DNA from: Hymenobacter terrenus | Lineage (GTDB): Bacteria > Bacteroidota > Bacteroidia > Cytophagales > Hymenobacteraceae | Length of the DNA stretch: 64,000 nt | Direction of reading: 5' to 3' | Assembly: GCF_000972495.1 (NCBI RefSeq) | Contig: NZ_LATM01000002.1 | Span: 372,001 to 436,000, forward strand | Shown here: positions 26,503 to 34,734 of the stretch, piece by piece | How the letters are laid out: each line of letters starts with the position of its first letter | Numbering within the stretch: the stretch's first letter is position 1 | Translations under genes and position numbers: made by a program | Notes under the pieces: model-generated | Told to the model about the DNA's origin: nothing | Databases searched by the model: none | The model's input: the letters and a program-made list of their open reading frames with translations, nothing else

Positions 26503-26868
26503 TTAAGCAAATTCGTTTATGACCTCTTCCATAACAGTTTGTTCCGTTACATCCAACGAATTAGAGTAATCGTCATTGTATAAAACGATACCATCTTTTA
26601 CTGGAAACTGTGAATAAGCCCATAGAGCAAATTCAGCGCCTAACGTTAGCGTAGAAAATTCTATCACGATAGTATTACCATCACTATTCATGCTTCCAGT
26701 TAGGAAGTCTTGGTTTTGCTTGATAGTCCATTCTAATGAGAAGGAGATGTTAGAGTCGTTTATTTTTTCGGTTACGGCCCCGTCCCAACGAGATAACAAC
26801 GCTGCTTGAAAAGCTTCTTCGTTTATTCTCCAGTTAGGCTCTTGCGAAGGAGAGATGAAAAGACTCAT
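26503..26868 (-). CDS. Orphan candidate immunity protein
   Basis: 121 residues, acidic, mixed alpha/beta; family not recognised. Visible features: SPSQEPNWRINEEAFQAALL at the start and FALWAYSQFPVKDGIVLYND later. The base composition is AT-rich. It begins four bases after the stop of a TssD-like fragment (26872-26940), the same spacing that joins effector 2 to its downstream gene. This suggests it was the antidote of a third TssD effector now deleted. Confidence 0.65.
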   Translation of the reverse strand: MSLFISPSQEPNWRINEEAFQAALLSRWDGAVTEKINDSNISFSLEWTIKQNQDFLTGSMNSDGNTIVIEFSTLTLGAEFALWAYSQFPVKDGIVLYNDDYSNSLDVTEQTVMEEVINEFA

Positions 26869-26871
26869 TTC

Positions 26872-26940
26872 TTATACAAAGGCCAAGTGCCCGCTCACCT
26901 GGCGGAAGGTATCGAGCTTGAGGCCAGGCTGGAGGTCCTA
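26872..26940 (-). pseudogene. Fragment of a TssD/Hcp domain
   Basis: Minus-strand reading gives GLKLDTFRQVSGHLAFV then TAA at 26872-26874. It aligns with ELKLDPFRRVSGHLVFF of effector 2 and the DNA is clearly alike over about 55 bases (compare 28410-28465). Only about 22 codons of the tube domain remain; sequence above 26945 is unrelated. I read it as the scar of a deleted effector. Confidence 0.7.
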
Positions 26941-27006
26941 TCTGGTTATTTATTCCGTGATTGCCACCTATGTATCTAGTTCTCGCCTAAGTAAGCTGCT
27001 TTCCTT

Positions 27007-27372
27007 TCATTCATCCATTTTTGCTGAATGAATGACTAATCTATCGGCCTTTTCTTGTGCTATCTCAAACGAGACATTTTTCCTTAAAACTTTTACTATT
27101 ATATCACTAATATCTTCTGCCATGTCTTCGTCCGTTTCCACTCCGGATAAGTAATCTTCGTTGATTGACAGCATGTAGTTATACTGGTCTTCGTAATCAT
27201 AGGAGTTCTGTTCTAGTTTTAGTTTAAACCCCAAAACGGACAATACGGAGTACGTACCACCAAGTACGTTGGCGCTATCCCGTTGCATGGTGGATGAAGC
27301 CCCAAGCACCTGGAACACTATCTGAGTAACTTCTTGAAGCTCGCCTGGAAGAGAGAAGAATAAATTAGCCAT
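27007..27372 (-). CDS. Candidate cognate immunity protein of effector 2
   Basis: 121 residues, acidic, AT-rich; family not recognised. Start MANLFFSLPGELQEVTQIVF, C-terminal half with DEDMAEDISDIIVKVLRKN. It starts four bases after the effector 2 stop (27377) on the same strand, the standard place for an antidote. By context it should neutralise the nucleotidyltransferase-like toxin. Confidence 0.68.
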   Translation of the reverse strand: MANLFFSLPGELQEVTQIVFQVLGASSTMQRDSANVLGGTYSVLSVLGFKLKLEQNSYDYEDQYNYMLSINEDYLSGVETDEDMAEDISDIIVKVLRKNVSFEIAQEKADRLVIHSAKMDE

Positions 27373-27376
27373 GTTT

Positions 27377-28468
27377 TTATTTGAAAAAGATTACGTCTTT
27401 GTCAGTGAAAGTTCTGGGCTTAAAAACGCCTGGTGATATTTCTCTACCTAACTTTTGGGTCCATTTCTTGGACCATTGTTTTAAAGCTGGATAACGTTTA
27501 GCTATCTTATCCGGATGAATAAAGCCAGGGATAGATTTGCTATCGGTTAAATCAATGTCATCTGATAATTCAATAAACACATCCACGTCGCTCGGGTTGA
27601 GCCCATTTTGTGCTTTTGTTCTAAAGCTTCCCCCCTTGCTAGACAACCCAGTTACAGAGCTTCCGCGTACTCCAATACTTTTATAGGCTAAGCTAGATTC
27701 TTTTAAGGCTGCTTTAAGGTCTTCTCCGGCTTGAACAAACTCCTCGGAATTTGGAAATCCGAAAGGAACCTTTGCTACCAAATCACTAAACTTCTGCACG
27801 TGGATGCCCTTAACCTTGGCCAATAGTGCAATCATTTCCGCCTCCTCATCAGGCGTAAGGCTGCGCCGTTCGTGTTCCAGCTCCAGCTCAGAAAGGCGCA
27901 GTTGGTCGCGGTCGGGCAGTGGAATCGGGTGGTTCTTGTTGAAATCCTTTTCCGGCGCATAGCCCGGCGCGTCCACGTCATTAGCCGGCGTGAGCAAAAT
28001 ACCAGCCGTAAGCGAAGCTGCCCGCGCCACTGCCTCCGCGCTCACCCCCAGTAGCTCGGTGCCCAACTCCCCGGTTGGGGTGATGACTTTCTTCACGAGC
28101 CCGCCGGCCAGCTGCTCGGCCTTGAGCAGGCTTTCGCGCACGACGACTCCAAGGCCAGCCCAAGGTAGTGGGTCCGGTGGTTTGGTCAGGGCGCGGAAGC
28201 TGGTGGCTGGGTCGGTCCGCCAGGGGATGACGCTGTAGGCGGCCACCCGCTGCCCCTGCACCTCCACCGTGGCGGCCGAGAAGTGCAGCGTCGTGATTAG
28301 GGCGGCTTGCTTATGCTGGCCGCGCGCCTCCAAACGACAGTCGTAGTACACCAGCGCCGCGTTGTAGAAGGTGTAGCGCTTGGCCGTCTGCCCCGTGCCG
28401 TGAAAGAAGACGAGATGGCCGCTCACCCGCCGGAAGGGGTCGAGCTTTAACTCAGGCCAGATAGACAA
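27377..28468 (-). CDS. T6SS effector 2: TssD remainder, linker and C-terminal nucleotidyltransferase-fold toxin
   Basis: The open frame from TTG 28468 gives 363 residues; the same frame continues upstream past one TAA (28478-28480) into a proper TssD N-terminus (28481-28627). The first 75 residues are the second half of a TssD tube domain (ELKLDPFRRVSGHLVFFHG). Then come a hydrophobic segment (AVARAASLTAGILLT), a linker LTPDEEAEMIALLAKVKG followed by IHVQKFSDL almost identical to that of effector 1, and a toxin with SIGVRGSSVTG and NPSDVDVFIEL. The last two fit the hG(G/S)...DhDh signature of the Pol-beta nucleotidyltransferase superfamily. Such a toxin could modify tRNA, nucleotides or protein; target unknown. 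Without the N-terminal third of TssD it may not load into the tube, so it may be inactive, rescued by readthrough, or a sequencing error. Confidence 0.78.
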   Translation of the reverse strand: MSIWPELKLDPFRRVSGHLVFFHGTGQTAKRYTFYNAALVYYDCRLEARGQHKQAALITTLHFSAATVEVQGQRVAAYSVIPWRTDPATSFRALTKPPDPLPWAGLGVVVRESLLKAEQLAGGLVKKVITPTGELGTELLGVSAEAVARAASLTAGILLTPANDVDAPGYAPEKDFNKNHPIPLPDRDQLRLSELELEHERRSLTPDEEAEMIALLAKVKGIHVQKFSDLVAKVPFGFPNSEEFVQAGEDLKAALKESSLAYKSIGVRGSSVTGLSSKGGSFRTKAQNGLNPSDVDVFIELSDDIDLTDSKSIPGFIHPDKIAKRYPALKQWSKKWTQKLGREISPGVFKPRTFTDKDVIFFK

Positions 28469-28477
28469 GCAGGCGGC

Positions 28478-28627
28478 TTAGCCGGTAAGCACCACTTCCA
28501 GCAAGCCATTATGCACGGTCGAGCTGGGCTGGCCTTTGTAGTCAGTGGCCTGGTGGAAGGAGAACGAGGCGCTGGCGCAGGGCACTTGGCGACCTAGAAC
28601 CTGAAGTTCGGCGTGAAGAATAGGCAC
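28478..28627 (-). pseudogene. N-terminal TssD segment of effector 2, cut off by an in-frame TAA
   Basis: From GTG 28627: VPILHAELQVLGRQVPCASA, FSFHQATDYKGQPSSTVHNG, LLEVVLTG, stop. This matches TssD residues 1-49 (compare MASFYAELHVEGQRYP of effector 1). After the stop the same frame continues AACLSIWPELKLDPF, so a single substitution to TAA, not a frameshift, separates the two parts. Confidence 0.75.
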
Positions 28628-28737
28628 AGTGGGTAGAACTGATTAGGCCGCGAAGATAGGCCCGGCCTTGTCAGAGAGTATATTAAATTATTAGGGTACC
28701 CGGCTTCTTGCTAAGCAGCTTCACCATGTCCCAACCC

Positions 28738-28966
28738 GATAACCTGGCCAATGAGCTGCGCCAGAAAACTGACCGGCGCGATGAGCTGGTGGCCCGTCAG
28801 GGCAAAGTGGGCCCCGAGAAGCTGGTGGGCCGCGAGCTGGAGCAGGCCCTGCTCGACCCGCAAATTCCCATCGTGCAAGATTTCGTTGCCCAGGTCACGG
28901 CCCACCGCGGCACCCTGACGGGCCTAGGCTGCAAGCTCAGGATTAACAGCGCTAACCCCCAAGAAG
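28738..28966. repeat. 229-bp direct repeat, copy 2
   Basis: Right-hand copy of 25682-25910. The start of identity is GATAACCTGGCC in both, and it fades at the beginning of the downstream hairpins, which differ in sequence between copies. Confidence 0.85.
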
Positions 28967-29024
28967 CAGAGCCTCCAAAGTGCCGTCTTGGTTTGCCATG
29001 GTGGCACTTTGGAGGCTCTGCTTC
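28963..29024 (+). terminator. 22-bp perfect inverted repeat after the truncated copy
   Basis: GAAGCAGAGCCTCCAAAGTGCC (arm 28963-28984) pairs with 29003-29024 around an 18-base loop. No T run follows. It takes the same place as the terminator at 25907-25966 does for copy 1 but has an unrelated sequence. Confidence 0.65.
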
Positions 29025-29124
29025 CTATAGTGTTTCCAAAGGTAATTCGCTGGTAAGGTTAGATTTACCTGGTCGCAAGCGGTAACTTGCCGTACTGCTA
29101 CTCTCTGCTTGCCTTCTACTCAAT

Positions 29125-31866
29125 ATGCCATCCGACGATTTTATCCCAGGCTCTCGGGCTGACCTGCACGAGGCCATGCTGGAACTGCGTGCCCGCGCCG
29201 AAAAGCGCCGCCTCCTGGTGACGCATGCCACCGAGCACCAGTCGCCGGAAGAAACCCAGCGCCTGATACAGGAGTTGCAGGTACACCAGATTGAGCTGGA
29301 GATGCAGTACGAAGAGCTGTTGCTGGCCCAGGCCGAAGCCCAGCTGGCCCGCGACCAGTACATCGACCTCTACGATTTTGCCCCGGTAGGCTACTTCACC
29401 CTCACCGAAATCGGCCTGATAGCGCAGCTCAACCTTTGCGGCAGCCGGCAGCTGGGCAGCGTTCGGCAGCTCCTGATGGGGCGGCGGTTTGCCCTGTTCG
29501 TGGCCCCGACCAACCGGATGGAGTTTGGACAGTTTCTGGCCCGCGTATTCAGCACCGACATCACCCAGAGCTGCGAGCTGATGCTCCAGCGCCAGGATGG
29601 CAGCCCCTTCTACGCCCAGCTCGAAGGCCTGCGCGTGGACGCCACCACCGCTGGCCCCGCCGGAATCCAGCACTGCCGCCTGGCCGTGATTGATAGTACC
29701 GTGCGGCGCCAAGTGACTGATGCCCTGGCTGCCAGCGAAACCCGCTTTCGCAAGCTCTTCGCCGAAAGCCACGACGCCGTGGTGCTCCTGCAAGGGCACA
29801 CTTATGTAGACTGCAATGCCGCTGCTCTGCGCATGATGGGCGGCTACCGCAGGGAACAGCTGGTGGGGCAGTACGCCTGGGCGTCGGCCCCGGAGTTACA
29901 GCCCGACGGCTACCGCACCGTCGATTTATTCCGCAAGTCGATTGAGCAAGCCCTGCAAACGGGCTCCATGCGCTGCGAAGCCCTGATGCACAAGCTGACG
30001 GGCGAGGAAATCTGGGTGGAAGCCGTGCTCACCCCCATCGAGGAGGAAGGCCGCTCGCCCCTAGTGCACATGCTTTGGCGCGACATCACGGCCGCCCGCT
30101 TGGCCGCCGAGCAGCTCCGCCAGAGCGAAGCGCGCTTGACCATGGCCCTGGAGGCATCGGAAACCGGCATCTTCACCTGGGACATTCTCCGGCAGGAAGT
30201 GCAGTGGGACGAGCGCGCCCAGGCGGCCTTTGGCTACGTTTACAACCCGGCCCCCGTGCCGGTGAAAGTGCCGGGCCAGCGGGTGCATCCCGACGATGCA
30301 GCCCGGGTGGCCGTGGCTATGCGGCATGCTCTGAACACGTTGAAACCATTCGTGCTCGATTTCCGGGTGGTGTGGCCCGATGGGTCGGAGCACCACGTAT
30401 CGGTGGCGGGCCGGGTTCTGACCGATGCGCACGGGCCGGCGCGGCGCTTCGTGGGCGTGCTGCGCAACGTAACCGCCCTGTACGCCGCCCAGGACGAGCT
30501 GCACTACAAAACCCTGGTGCTGGAACGCTTGCTCACCAATATGCCCATGATACTGGCCCGCATCCAGCCCGATGGCACCTACCTGGAGGCAGTAGGGGCG
30601 GGGCTTCAGGCGCTGGGCCTGGAAAACGACGCGCTGGTGGACCGCAACAGCCTGGAGGAATTCCCAGCGCTGCGCGACCCCCTACTGAAGGTGCTCAGCG
30701 GCGAGCAGAGCCGGTTTTTGGCCGAGCTAGAAGTAGCCGGTCAGTTGGTGGCGCTCCAGAACTACGGGTTTTTCGACGCGCAGCGCCAGCAGGCCGTGGT
30801 GCTGTCGGTGGACGTGACCGAAGTAGAGCAGCAGAAAAAGCAGCTGCAAGCCGAGCGCGACTTCACCCAAAGCCTGCTCGAAAACAGCGTGGATGGCATC
30901 GTGGCCTTCGACCGCGAGGGCACCATCACGGCCTGGAACAGCCAGGCCTCCCGCTATTTCGGCCACGAGCCTGCCGCCGCCCTGGGCCGGTCTATTTTCG
31001 AGGCCATCCCGAGCCTCGACTGCGACGAGGCCAAAGAGGTAGTGGGCCGGGTGCTGACCGGGGAGCACGTGCTGCTCGAAGGGCAGGCCTTCGAGCACCG
31101 CGCGGGGCAGTACGACGTGTACCACGTGCCCCTGCGCTCCCAGGGCGAGGGTGAGATAACAGGCATTCTCGTCTTGTTCCGCGACGTGACTGAGCGCAAC
31201 CGCCTGGCTGAAGAAGCCACCCAGCTGCGTCTGCGCCGCCAGCAGGAGGTGCTGGCCGCCATTCTCACCACCCAGGAGATGGAGCGCCGCCGCATTGCCG
31301 AGGCCCTGCACAACGGCCTGGGCCAGCTTCTCTACGCCACCAAGCTCAGCCTCGAAACCCGCGCTACGCCCGCCACGCTGCCCCGTCAGGCCCTCAAGCT
31401 GCTGGACGAAGCCATCCGCACCACGCGGACTCTCTCCTTCGAGCTCACGCCAAGTATTCTCGAAGACTTCGGCCTGCGCACCGCCCTGGAAGAACTGGTG
31501 AAACGCATTGCCCGTGCCAAGCTGCCCGTGCGCCTGCACCTGACCAACCTGGAAAAGCGCCTGCCGCCGCCGGTTGAAATCGCGGTGTACCGCATTGTGC
31601 AGGAGCTGCTCAACAACGTGATGAAGCACGCCCGTGCCACCGAAGTAGAAGTGCACGTGGCCCGCGAAGGCAGCCATCTCGAAGTGAGCGTAGAAGACAA
31701 TGGGCGCGGCTTCGACCCCGCCGCCCTGACGGCCCAGCCCCTGGCCGGCATCGGCCTGGCCGGGGTGCGCAACCGCGTAGCCCTGCTGGGCGGCGAGCTG
31801 TCAATAAACTCGCAGCTGAGCCGCGGCACCATCATCAGCTTCGAGCTGAGCTTGCTGAGTGACTGA
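29125..31866 (+). CDS. Multi-PAS sensor histidine kinase (HisKA_3 type)
   Basis: 913 residues, no membrane segment seen. An N-terminal coiled coil (about 10-85) precedes about five PAS domains (starting near residues 90, 205, 345, 465 and 570), then a HisKA_3 dimerisation region with MERRRIAEALHNGLGQLLY (His 729) and a HATPase_c domain (around 810-910: QELLNNVMKHA, VEDNGRGFD, GIGLAGVRNR). This is the NarX/LiaS type of kinase, normally partnered with a LuxR-type regulator. No regulator is adjacent. Cytosolic sensing is likely. Confidence 0.93.
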   Translation: MPSDDFIPGSRADLHEAMLELRARAEKRRLLVTHATEHQSPEETQRLIQELQVHQIELEMQYEELLLAQAEAQLARDQYIDLYDFAPVGYFTLTEIGLIAQLNLCGSRQLGSVRQLLMGRRFALFVAPTNRMEFGQFLARVFSTDITQSCELMLQRQDGSPFYAQLEGLRVDATTAGPAGIQHCRLAVIDSTVRRQVTDALAASETRFRKLFAESHDAVVLLQGHTYVDCNAAALRMMGGYRREQLVGQYAWASAPELQPDGYRTVDLFRKSIEQALQTGSMRCEALMHKLTGEEIWVEAVLTPIEEEGRSPLVHMLWRDITAARLAAEQLRQSEARLTMALEASETGIFTWDILRQEVQWDERAQAAFGYVYNPAPVPVKVPGQRVHPDDAARVAVAMRHALNTLKPFVLDFRVVWPDGSEHHVSVAGRVLTDAHGPARRFVGVLRNVTALYAAQDELHYKTLVLERLLTNMPMILARIQPDGTYLEAVGAGLQALGLENDALVDRNSLEEFPALRDPLLKVLSGEQSRFLAELEVAGQLVALQNYGFFDAQRQQAVVLSVDVTEVEQQKKQLQAERDFTQSLLENSVDGIVAFDREGTITAWNSQASRYFGHEPAAALGRSIFEAIPSLDCDEAKEVVGRVLTGEHVLLEGQAFEHRAGQYDVYHVPLRSQGEGEITGILVLFRDVTERNRLAEEATQLRLRRQQEVLAAILTTQEMERRRIAEALHNGLGQLLYATKLSLETRATPATLPRQALKLLDEAIRTTRTLSFELTPSILEDFGLRTALEELVKRIARAKLPVRLHLTNLEKRLPPPVEIAVYRIVQELLNNVMKHARATEVEVHVAREGSHLEVSVEDNGRGFDPAALTAQPLAGIGLAGVRNRVALLGGELSINSQLSRGTIISFELSLLSD

Positions 31867-32023
31867 GGGCAGGAATATTCGGTGTGGAAAAGTTGAGGGC
31901 TACCCTCAGTGGTAATGTTGGTAGGAGCGAGGGAAAGCATGCTCGGAAGTGAGCCGGGAGTGCTCCGGTACTAACAGGTATTACAGTACTCATTTAGAGA
32001 CTGTTTGCGTTAGCCCGCCCGGT

Positions 32024-32120
32024 GTAGAGACGCCACACTTGGCGTCTCGTCGTCCGCGCCGTTCGGATATCGTCTGGGCGTTATCGTTCAACAACGAGAC
32101 GCGAAGTGCCGCGTCTCTAC
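32024..32120. repeat. GAGACGC palindromic repeat element, full copy 1
   Basis: Starts GTAGAGACGCCACACTTGGC and ends GCCGCGTCTCTAC, so the termini are inverted repeats GTAGAGACGC/GCGTCTCTAC; each end also forms its own small hairpin. Related elements are at 35937-36036 and, partially, 37273-37297. The interval 31867-32330 holds this element and otherwise no gene. Confidence 0.75.
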
Positions 32121-32216
32121 ACCCTTCTTGCAGCTTTCTGGCTGATGCAGACTGCCTCCTAAAATTAGGTAGTTATATGAAAGCCTTGTTCTACAGCGTT
32201 ACTCCGCCAACCGCAT

Positions 32217-32224
32217 TAACTTTG
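32217..32224 (+). promoter_or_regulatory. Candidate Bacteroidota -7 box for the cytochrome c peroxidase
   Basis: TAACTTTG matches TANNTTTG about 105 bases before the gene start. A -33 box at standard spacing is not obvious. Confidence 0.3.
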
Positions 32225-32330
32225 CCACTATCTACCCAGTGGAAAGCGGCAACTCCTGGGCACCATTGGGGCCGAAAACTATGCAGCAGCTATGTTAACC
32301 ATCAAACACGTTTACGGCAATTAAATGGGT

Positions 32331-33440
32331 ATGAAACTAGTATTGTTTGGCGCGCTGCTGCTGAGCCTAGTGGGCTGCAAGCAGGATTCGGATACCGCAG
32401 TAGCGCCCACTGACCCCAACGGCTCCGGGCCCGGGCCCACGGCCTATAACCTAAAAATTCCGGATAATTTTCCGAATCCACTCCCAGTTCCGGCCAACAA
32501 CCCGCTCACGGAGGAAGGCGTGGCGCTGGGCCGCCAGCTGTTTTACGAAACGGCATTGTCGGTCAACAGCGAGGTGGCTTGTTCCTCGTGCCATCGTCAG
32601 GAGCTGGCCTTCACCGATGGGTTGGCTCGCGCCGTGGGCGTGAATGGTGCCGTGTCGCCTCGCAGCAGCATGTCGCTGGCCAACCTGCTTTGGGAGCCCA
32701 AGCTGACCTGGGACGGCGCCGTCACCACGCTGGAAAGCCAAGCCCGCATTCCCATCGAAAAGCCCGTAGAAATGCACCAGTCGCTGGCAGTGGGCGTGGC
32801 CCGCTTGCAACTGCTGCCCAAATACCCGCCGCTGTTCAACAAAGCCTTTGGCAGCAGCACCATCACCGAAGAGAATATCCTCAAAGCCCTAGCTCAGTTC
32901 GAACGCACGCTGATTTCGGGTAATTCGCGCTACGACCAGTTCCGGCGCGGCGACCGTACGGCCCTGTCGAGCTACGAGCAGCAGGGGCTGGTGCTGTTCA
33001 GCACGCACCCCACCGGCACGCTGCGCGGTGGCAACTGCAGCGACTGCCACAGCGGCGACCTGCAAACCAACCATACCTTCAGCAACAACGGTCTCGACCG
33101 GGCCTTTCTCGACCTGGGCCTGGGCGCCCTCACCGGCCAGCCCACCGACAACGGCAAGTTTCGGGTGCCCACGCTTCGCAACATCGCCCTCACGGCGCCC
33201 TACATGCACGACGGCCGCTTCTCGACCCTGGAGGAAGTAGTGAGCCACTACAACGAGCACGTGGTGCTAAACAGCCCCAATATCGACCCGCTGATGCTCA
33301 ACACGACCAACGACCCACGCCAGACGAGCTTCACCCTGGACCTTACGACCGACGAAAAGGCGAAAATCGTGGCCTTCATGCGGACCCTCACCGATGACAC
33401 GTTTATTAAGGACCCGCGTTTTTCTAAGCCAACGCCGTAA
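32331..33440 (+). CDS. Di-haem cytochrome c peroxidase / MauG-type lipoprotein
   Basis: 369 residues from ATG 32331 (MKLVLFGALLLSLVGCKQD), a lipoprotein signal with lipobox LVGC. Two haem-binding CxxCH motifs, CSSCH and CSDCH, in the two-domain CCP fold (PLTEEGVALGRQLFYE, RTLISGNSRYDQF, GKFRVPTLRNIALTAPYMHD). These enzymes reduce H2O2 with electrons from small cytochromes, in the periplasm or facing it. Lipid anchoring is common in Bacteroidota. ATG 32325 is two codons upstream and less likely. Confidence 0.93.
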   Translation: MKLVLFGALLLSLVGCKQDSDTAVAPTDPNGSGPGPTAYNLKIPDNFPNPLPVPANNPLTEEGVALGRQLFYETALSVNSEVACSSCHRQELAFTDGLARAVGVNGAVSPRSSMSLANLLWEPKLTWDGAVTTLESQARIPIEKPVEMHQSLAVGVARLQLLPKYPPLFNKAFGSSTITEENILKALAQFERTLISGNSRYDQFRRGDRTALSSYEQQGLVLFSTHPTGTLRGGNCSDCHSGDLQTNHTFSNNGLDRAFLDLGLGALTGQPTDNGKFRVPTLRNIALTAPYMHDGRFSTLEEVVSHYNEHVVLNSPNIDPLMLNTTNDPRQTSFTLDLTTDEKAKIVAFMRTLTDDTFIKDPRFSKPTP

Positions 33441-33560
33441 CGCTGCCCCGCCCCGTGAAGGCAAGCCAGGGCGATAGGTGTAAGGAAGGAACGTTTTATA
33501 AGGGGACCGGCTTTCGAACCAGAGTCTACGCCGCCGGAAACGCAAGCCTCAAAACCGCGC

Positions 33561-33568
33561 TAAATTTG
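33561..33568 (+). promoter_or_regulatory. Candidate Bacteroidota -7 box
   Basis: TAAATTTG matches TANNTTTG, 57 bases before the ATG of the lipoprotein at 33625. No clear -33 box. Confidence 0.3.
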
Positions 33569-33624
33569 TGTAACTGACAATTGTCCGGGCTGGCCTTCGG
33601 CTGGCTTTCCCATACCACCCAATC

Positions 33625-33870
33625 ATGCTTCTGAAGTTTCGTCTGTTCTTTCTTTCTGCCCTCGGGGCTAGCGCTTTGTGCCTGAGCGGCTGTGAAAGCG
33701 AGAAGCCGGCGGCCACCACGGCCGAATCTGCTCCGGCCGCCACTACCAAGCCCGGCACTGTGCCCGCCATAGAGGCAAGCTACGAGTGCCCAATGGGTTG
33801 CGCGGGCAGCCAGAGTGCTAAGCCGGGCAAGTGCCCCACCTGCGGCATGGAACTGGAGAAAAAGTCCTGA
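33625..33870 (+). CDS. Small lipoprotein with heavy-metal-binding CPMxC...CPTCGM domain
   Basis: 81 residues. Signal MLLKFRLFFLSALGASALCL with lipobox LSGC, an Ala/Thr/Pro linker, then YECPMGCAGSQ and PGKCPTCGMELEK, the HMBD/YHS-like metal-binding domain commonly found in copper efflux components. It probably binds copper or another soft metal at the cell surface or periplasm. The next gene is an HMA-type protein, supporting a metal role. Confidence 0.85.
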   Translation: MLLKFRLFFLSALGASALCLSGCESEKPAATTAESAPAATTKPGTVPAIEASYECPMGCAGSQSAKPGKCPTCGMELEKKS

Positions 33871-34034
33871 CCGAACGGGCTGAAACGCCAAGCCCACGCC
33901 AGAATATTGGTTATTTGAGGAGGAATTCTGTGTGAACCTGCGGCGCACCGGGCCGTAATTTTATTCCACTATTCACTAGTGCCCGTGCTACAGCCGTTGC
34001 GCTATAGCTTGTGCGTTTCTCCCAAAAATCAGCC

Positions 34035-34250
34035 ATGTCAACCCTCCGTTTCAAAACCACCATCAACTGCGCTAACTGCGTGCGGGCCGTCACTCCTTCT
34101 CTAAACCAGGAGGTAGGCGCCAGCAATTGGCAGGTCGATACCGCCAGCACCGATAAAGTGCTGACCATTACGGCGCCCTCTGCCACGGCAGCACAAATTG
34201 TGCTCGCCGTGACGGAAGCCGGATTCGAGATTCAGCCCCTTGCAACGTAG
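34035..34250 (+). CDS. HMA-domain metal chaperone-like protein
   Basis: 71 residues from ATG 34035 (MSTLRFKTTINCANCVRAVT). The heavy-metal-associated fold with CxxC in NCANC, then a second half with LTITAPSATAAQIVLAV. Proteins of this size (CopZ/Atx1 type) shuttle Cu(I) to ATPases. In place of the usual MxCxxC, this one reads INCANC. No P-type ATPase is in the window. Confidence 0.85.
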   Translation: MSTLRFKTTINCANCVRAVTPSLNQEVGASNWQVDTASTDKVLTITAPSATAAQIVLAVTEAGFEIQPLAT

Positions 34251-34734
34251 CTTCAGGGTGGTAGACTCGCTCCTTTTTAACCCACGTTGCGGAGTAGTTT
34301 TAATAGGGATGACCCCCGTTGAAACTACTCCGTAACTTGTTTTTAGAGTGTTTTTGGACTGGGTGAAGCGTAGATTATACAAAGTCCACGCTTCAGGAGG
34401 CGCGGTAACACGTGCGGATTTACGAAGCTCACGCTACCGCTACACCGGCCCCAAAACTGCGCTAGTGGAGGGGAAACGGGTCCAGCTAAATGCCGCCTTT
34501 GGTGGCCGGACCGGCAATTGACTGCCAAAGCTTACGGACATCCGTATGAAAAACAGCAAAGCGCAGACTGGAAAGTAGGTCCTTGGATTTAAATGCAAAC
34601 GTTCGCACAGATGATGCCATTACGTACTACTTTTCCGGTGCCAATAGCCATTATCAGCCGTTGTGGCCCCCGGCTGCGTATTCTGGGAGCCTGTTTGCCA
34701 TCATTTTCCTTCGCCTCTAAGTATTCTTTCATTG
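34251..34734. other. Gene-free interval before galK
   Basis: 484 bases with a hairpin at 34286-34336 and no supported gene. The rest should contain the galK promoter, but I see no convincing TANNTTTG box. Confidence 0.5.
34286..34336 (+). terminator. Terminator-like hairpin after the HMA gene
   Basis: GTTGCGGAGTAGTTT (34286-34300) pairs with AAACTACTCCGTAAC (34322-34336) with one mismatch, followed by TTGTTTTTA. Confidence 0.65.

Larger units (their letters stand above)
28726..29085 (+). pseudogene. Truncated second copy of the gene at 25454
   Basis: ATG 28726 adds five codons (MSQPD), then DNLANELRQKTDRRDELVAR and the rest of the 3' end of the gene at 25454. One inserted base removes the original stop, and the frame runs on through a hairpin (28963-29024) to 29085. 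The first 75 residues of the parent are missing. Probably not functional; it marks the right border of the effector 2 cassette. Confidence 0.7.

Noticed and set aside
28726..29085. Plus-strand frame of 119 residues as a functional gene
   Set aside because: It is the truncated 3' end of the gene at 25454 with a lost stop and runs through a hairpin, so it was called a pseudogene.
17811..29085. The accessory region as a prophage or transposon
   Set aside because: No integrase, transposase, phage structural gene or tRNA attachment site is visible; the repeat bracket is the only mobility sign.
33625..34250. The two metal-binding small genes as a copper resistance operon
   Set aside because: They are separated by 164 bases and no copper ATPase or regulator is adjacent, so only individual functions are claimed.
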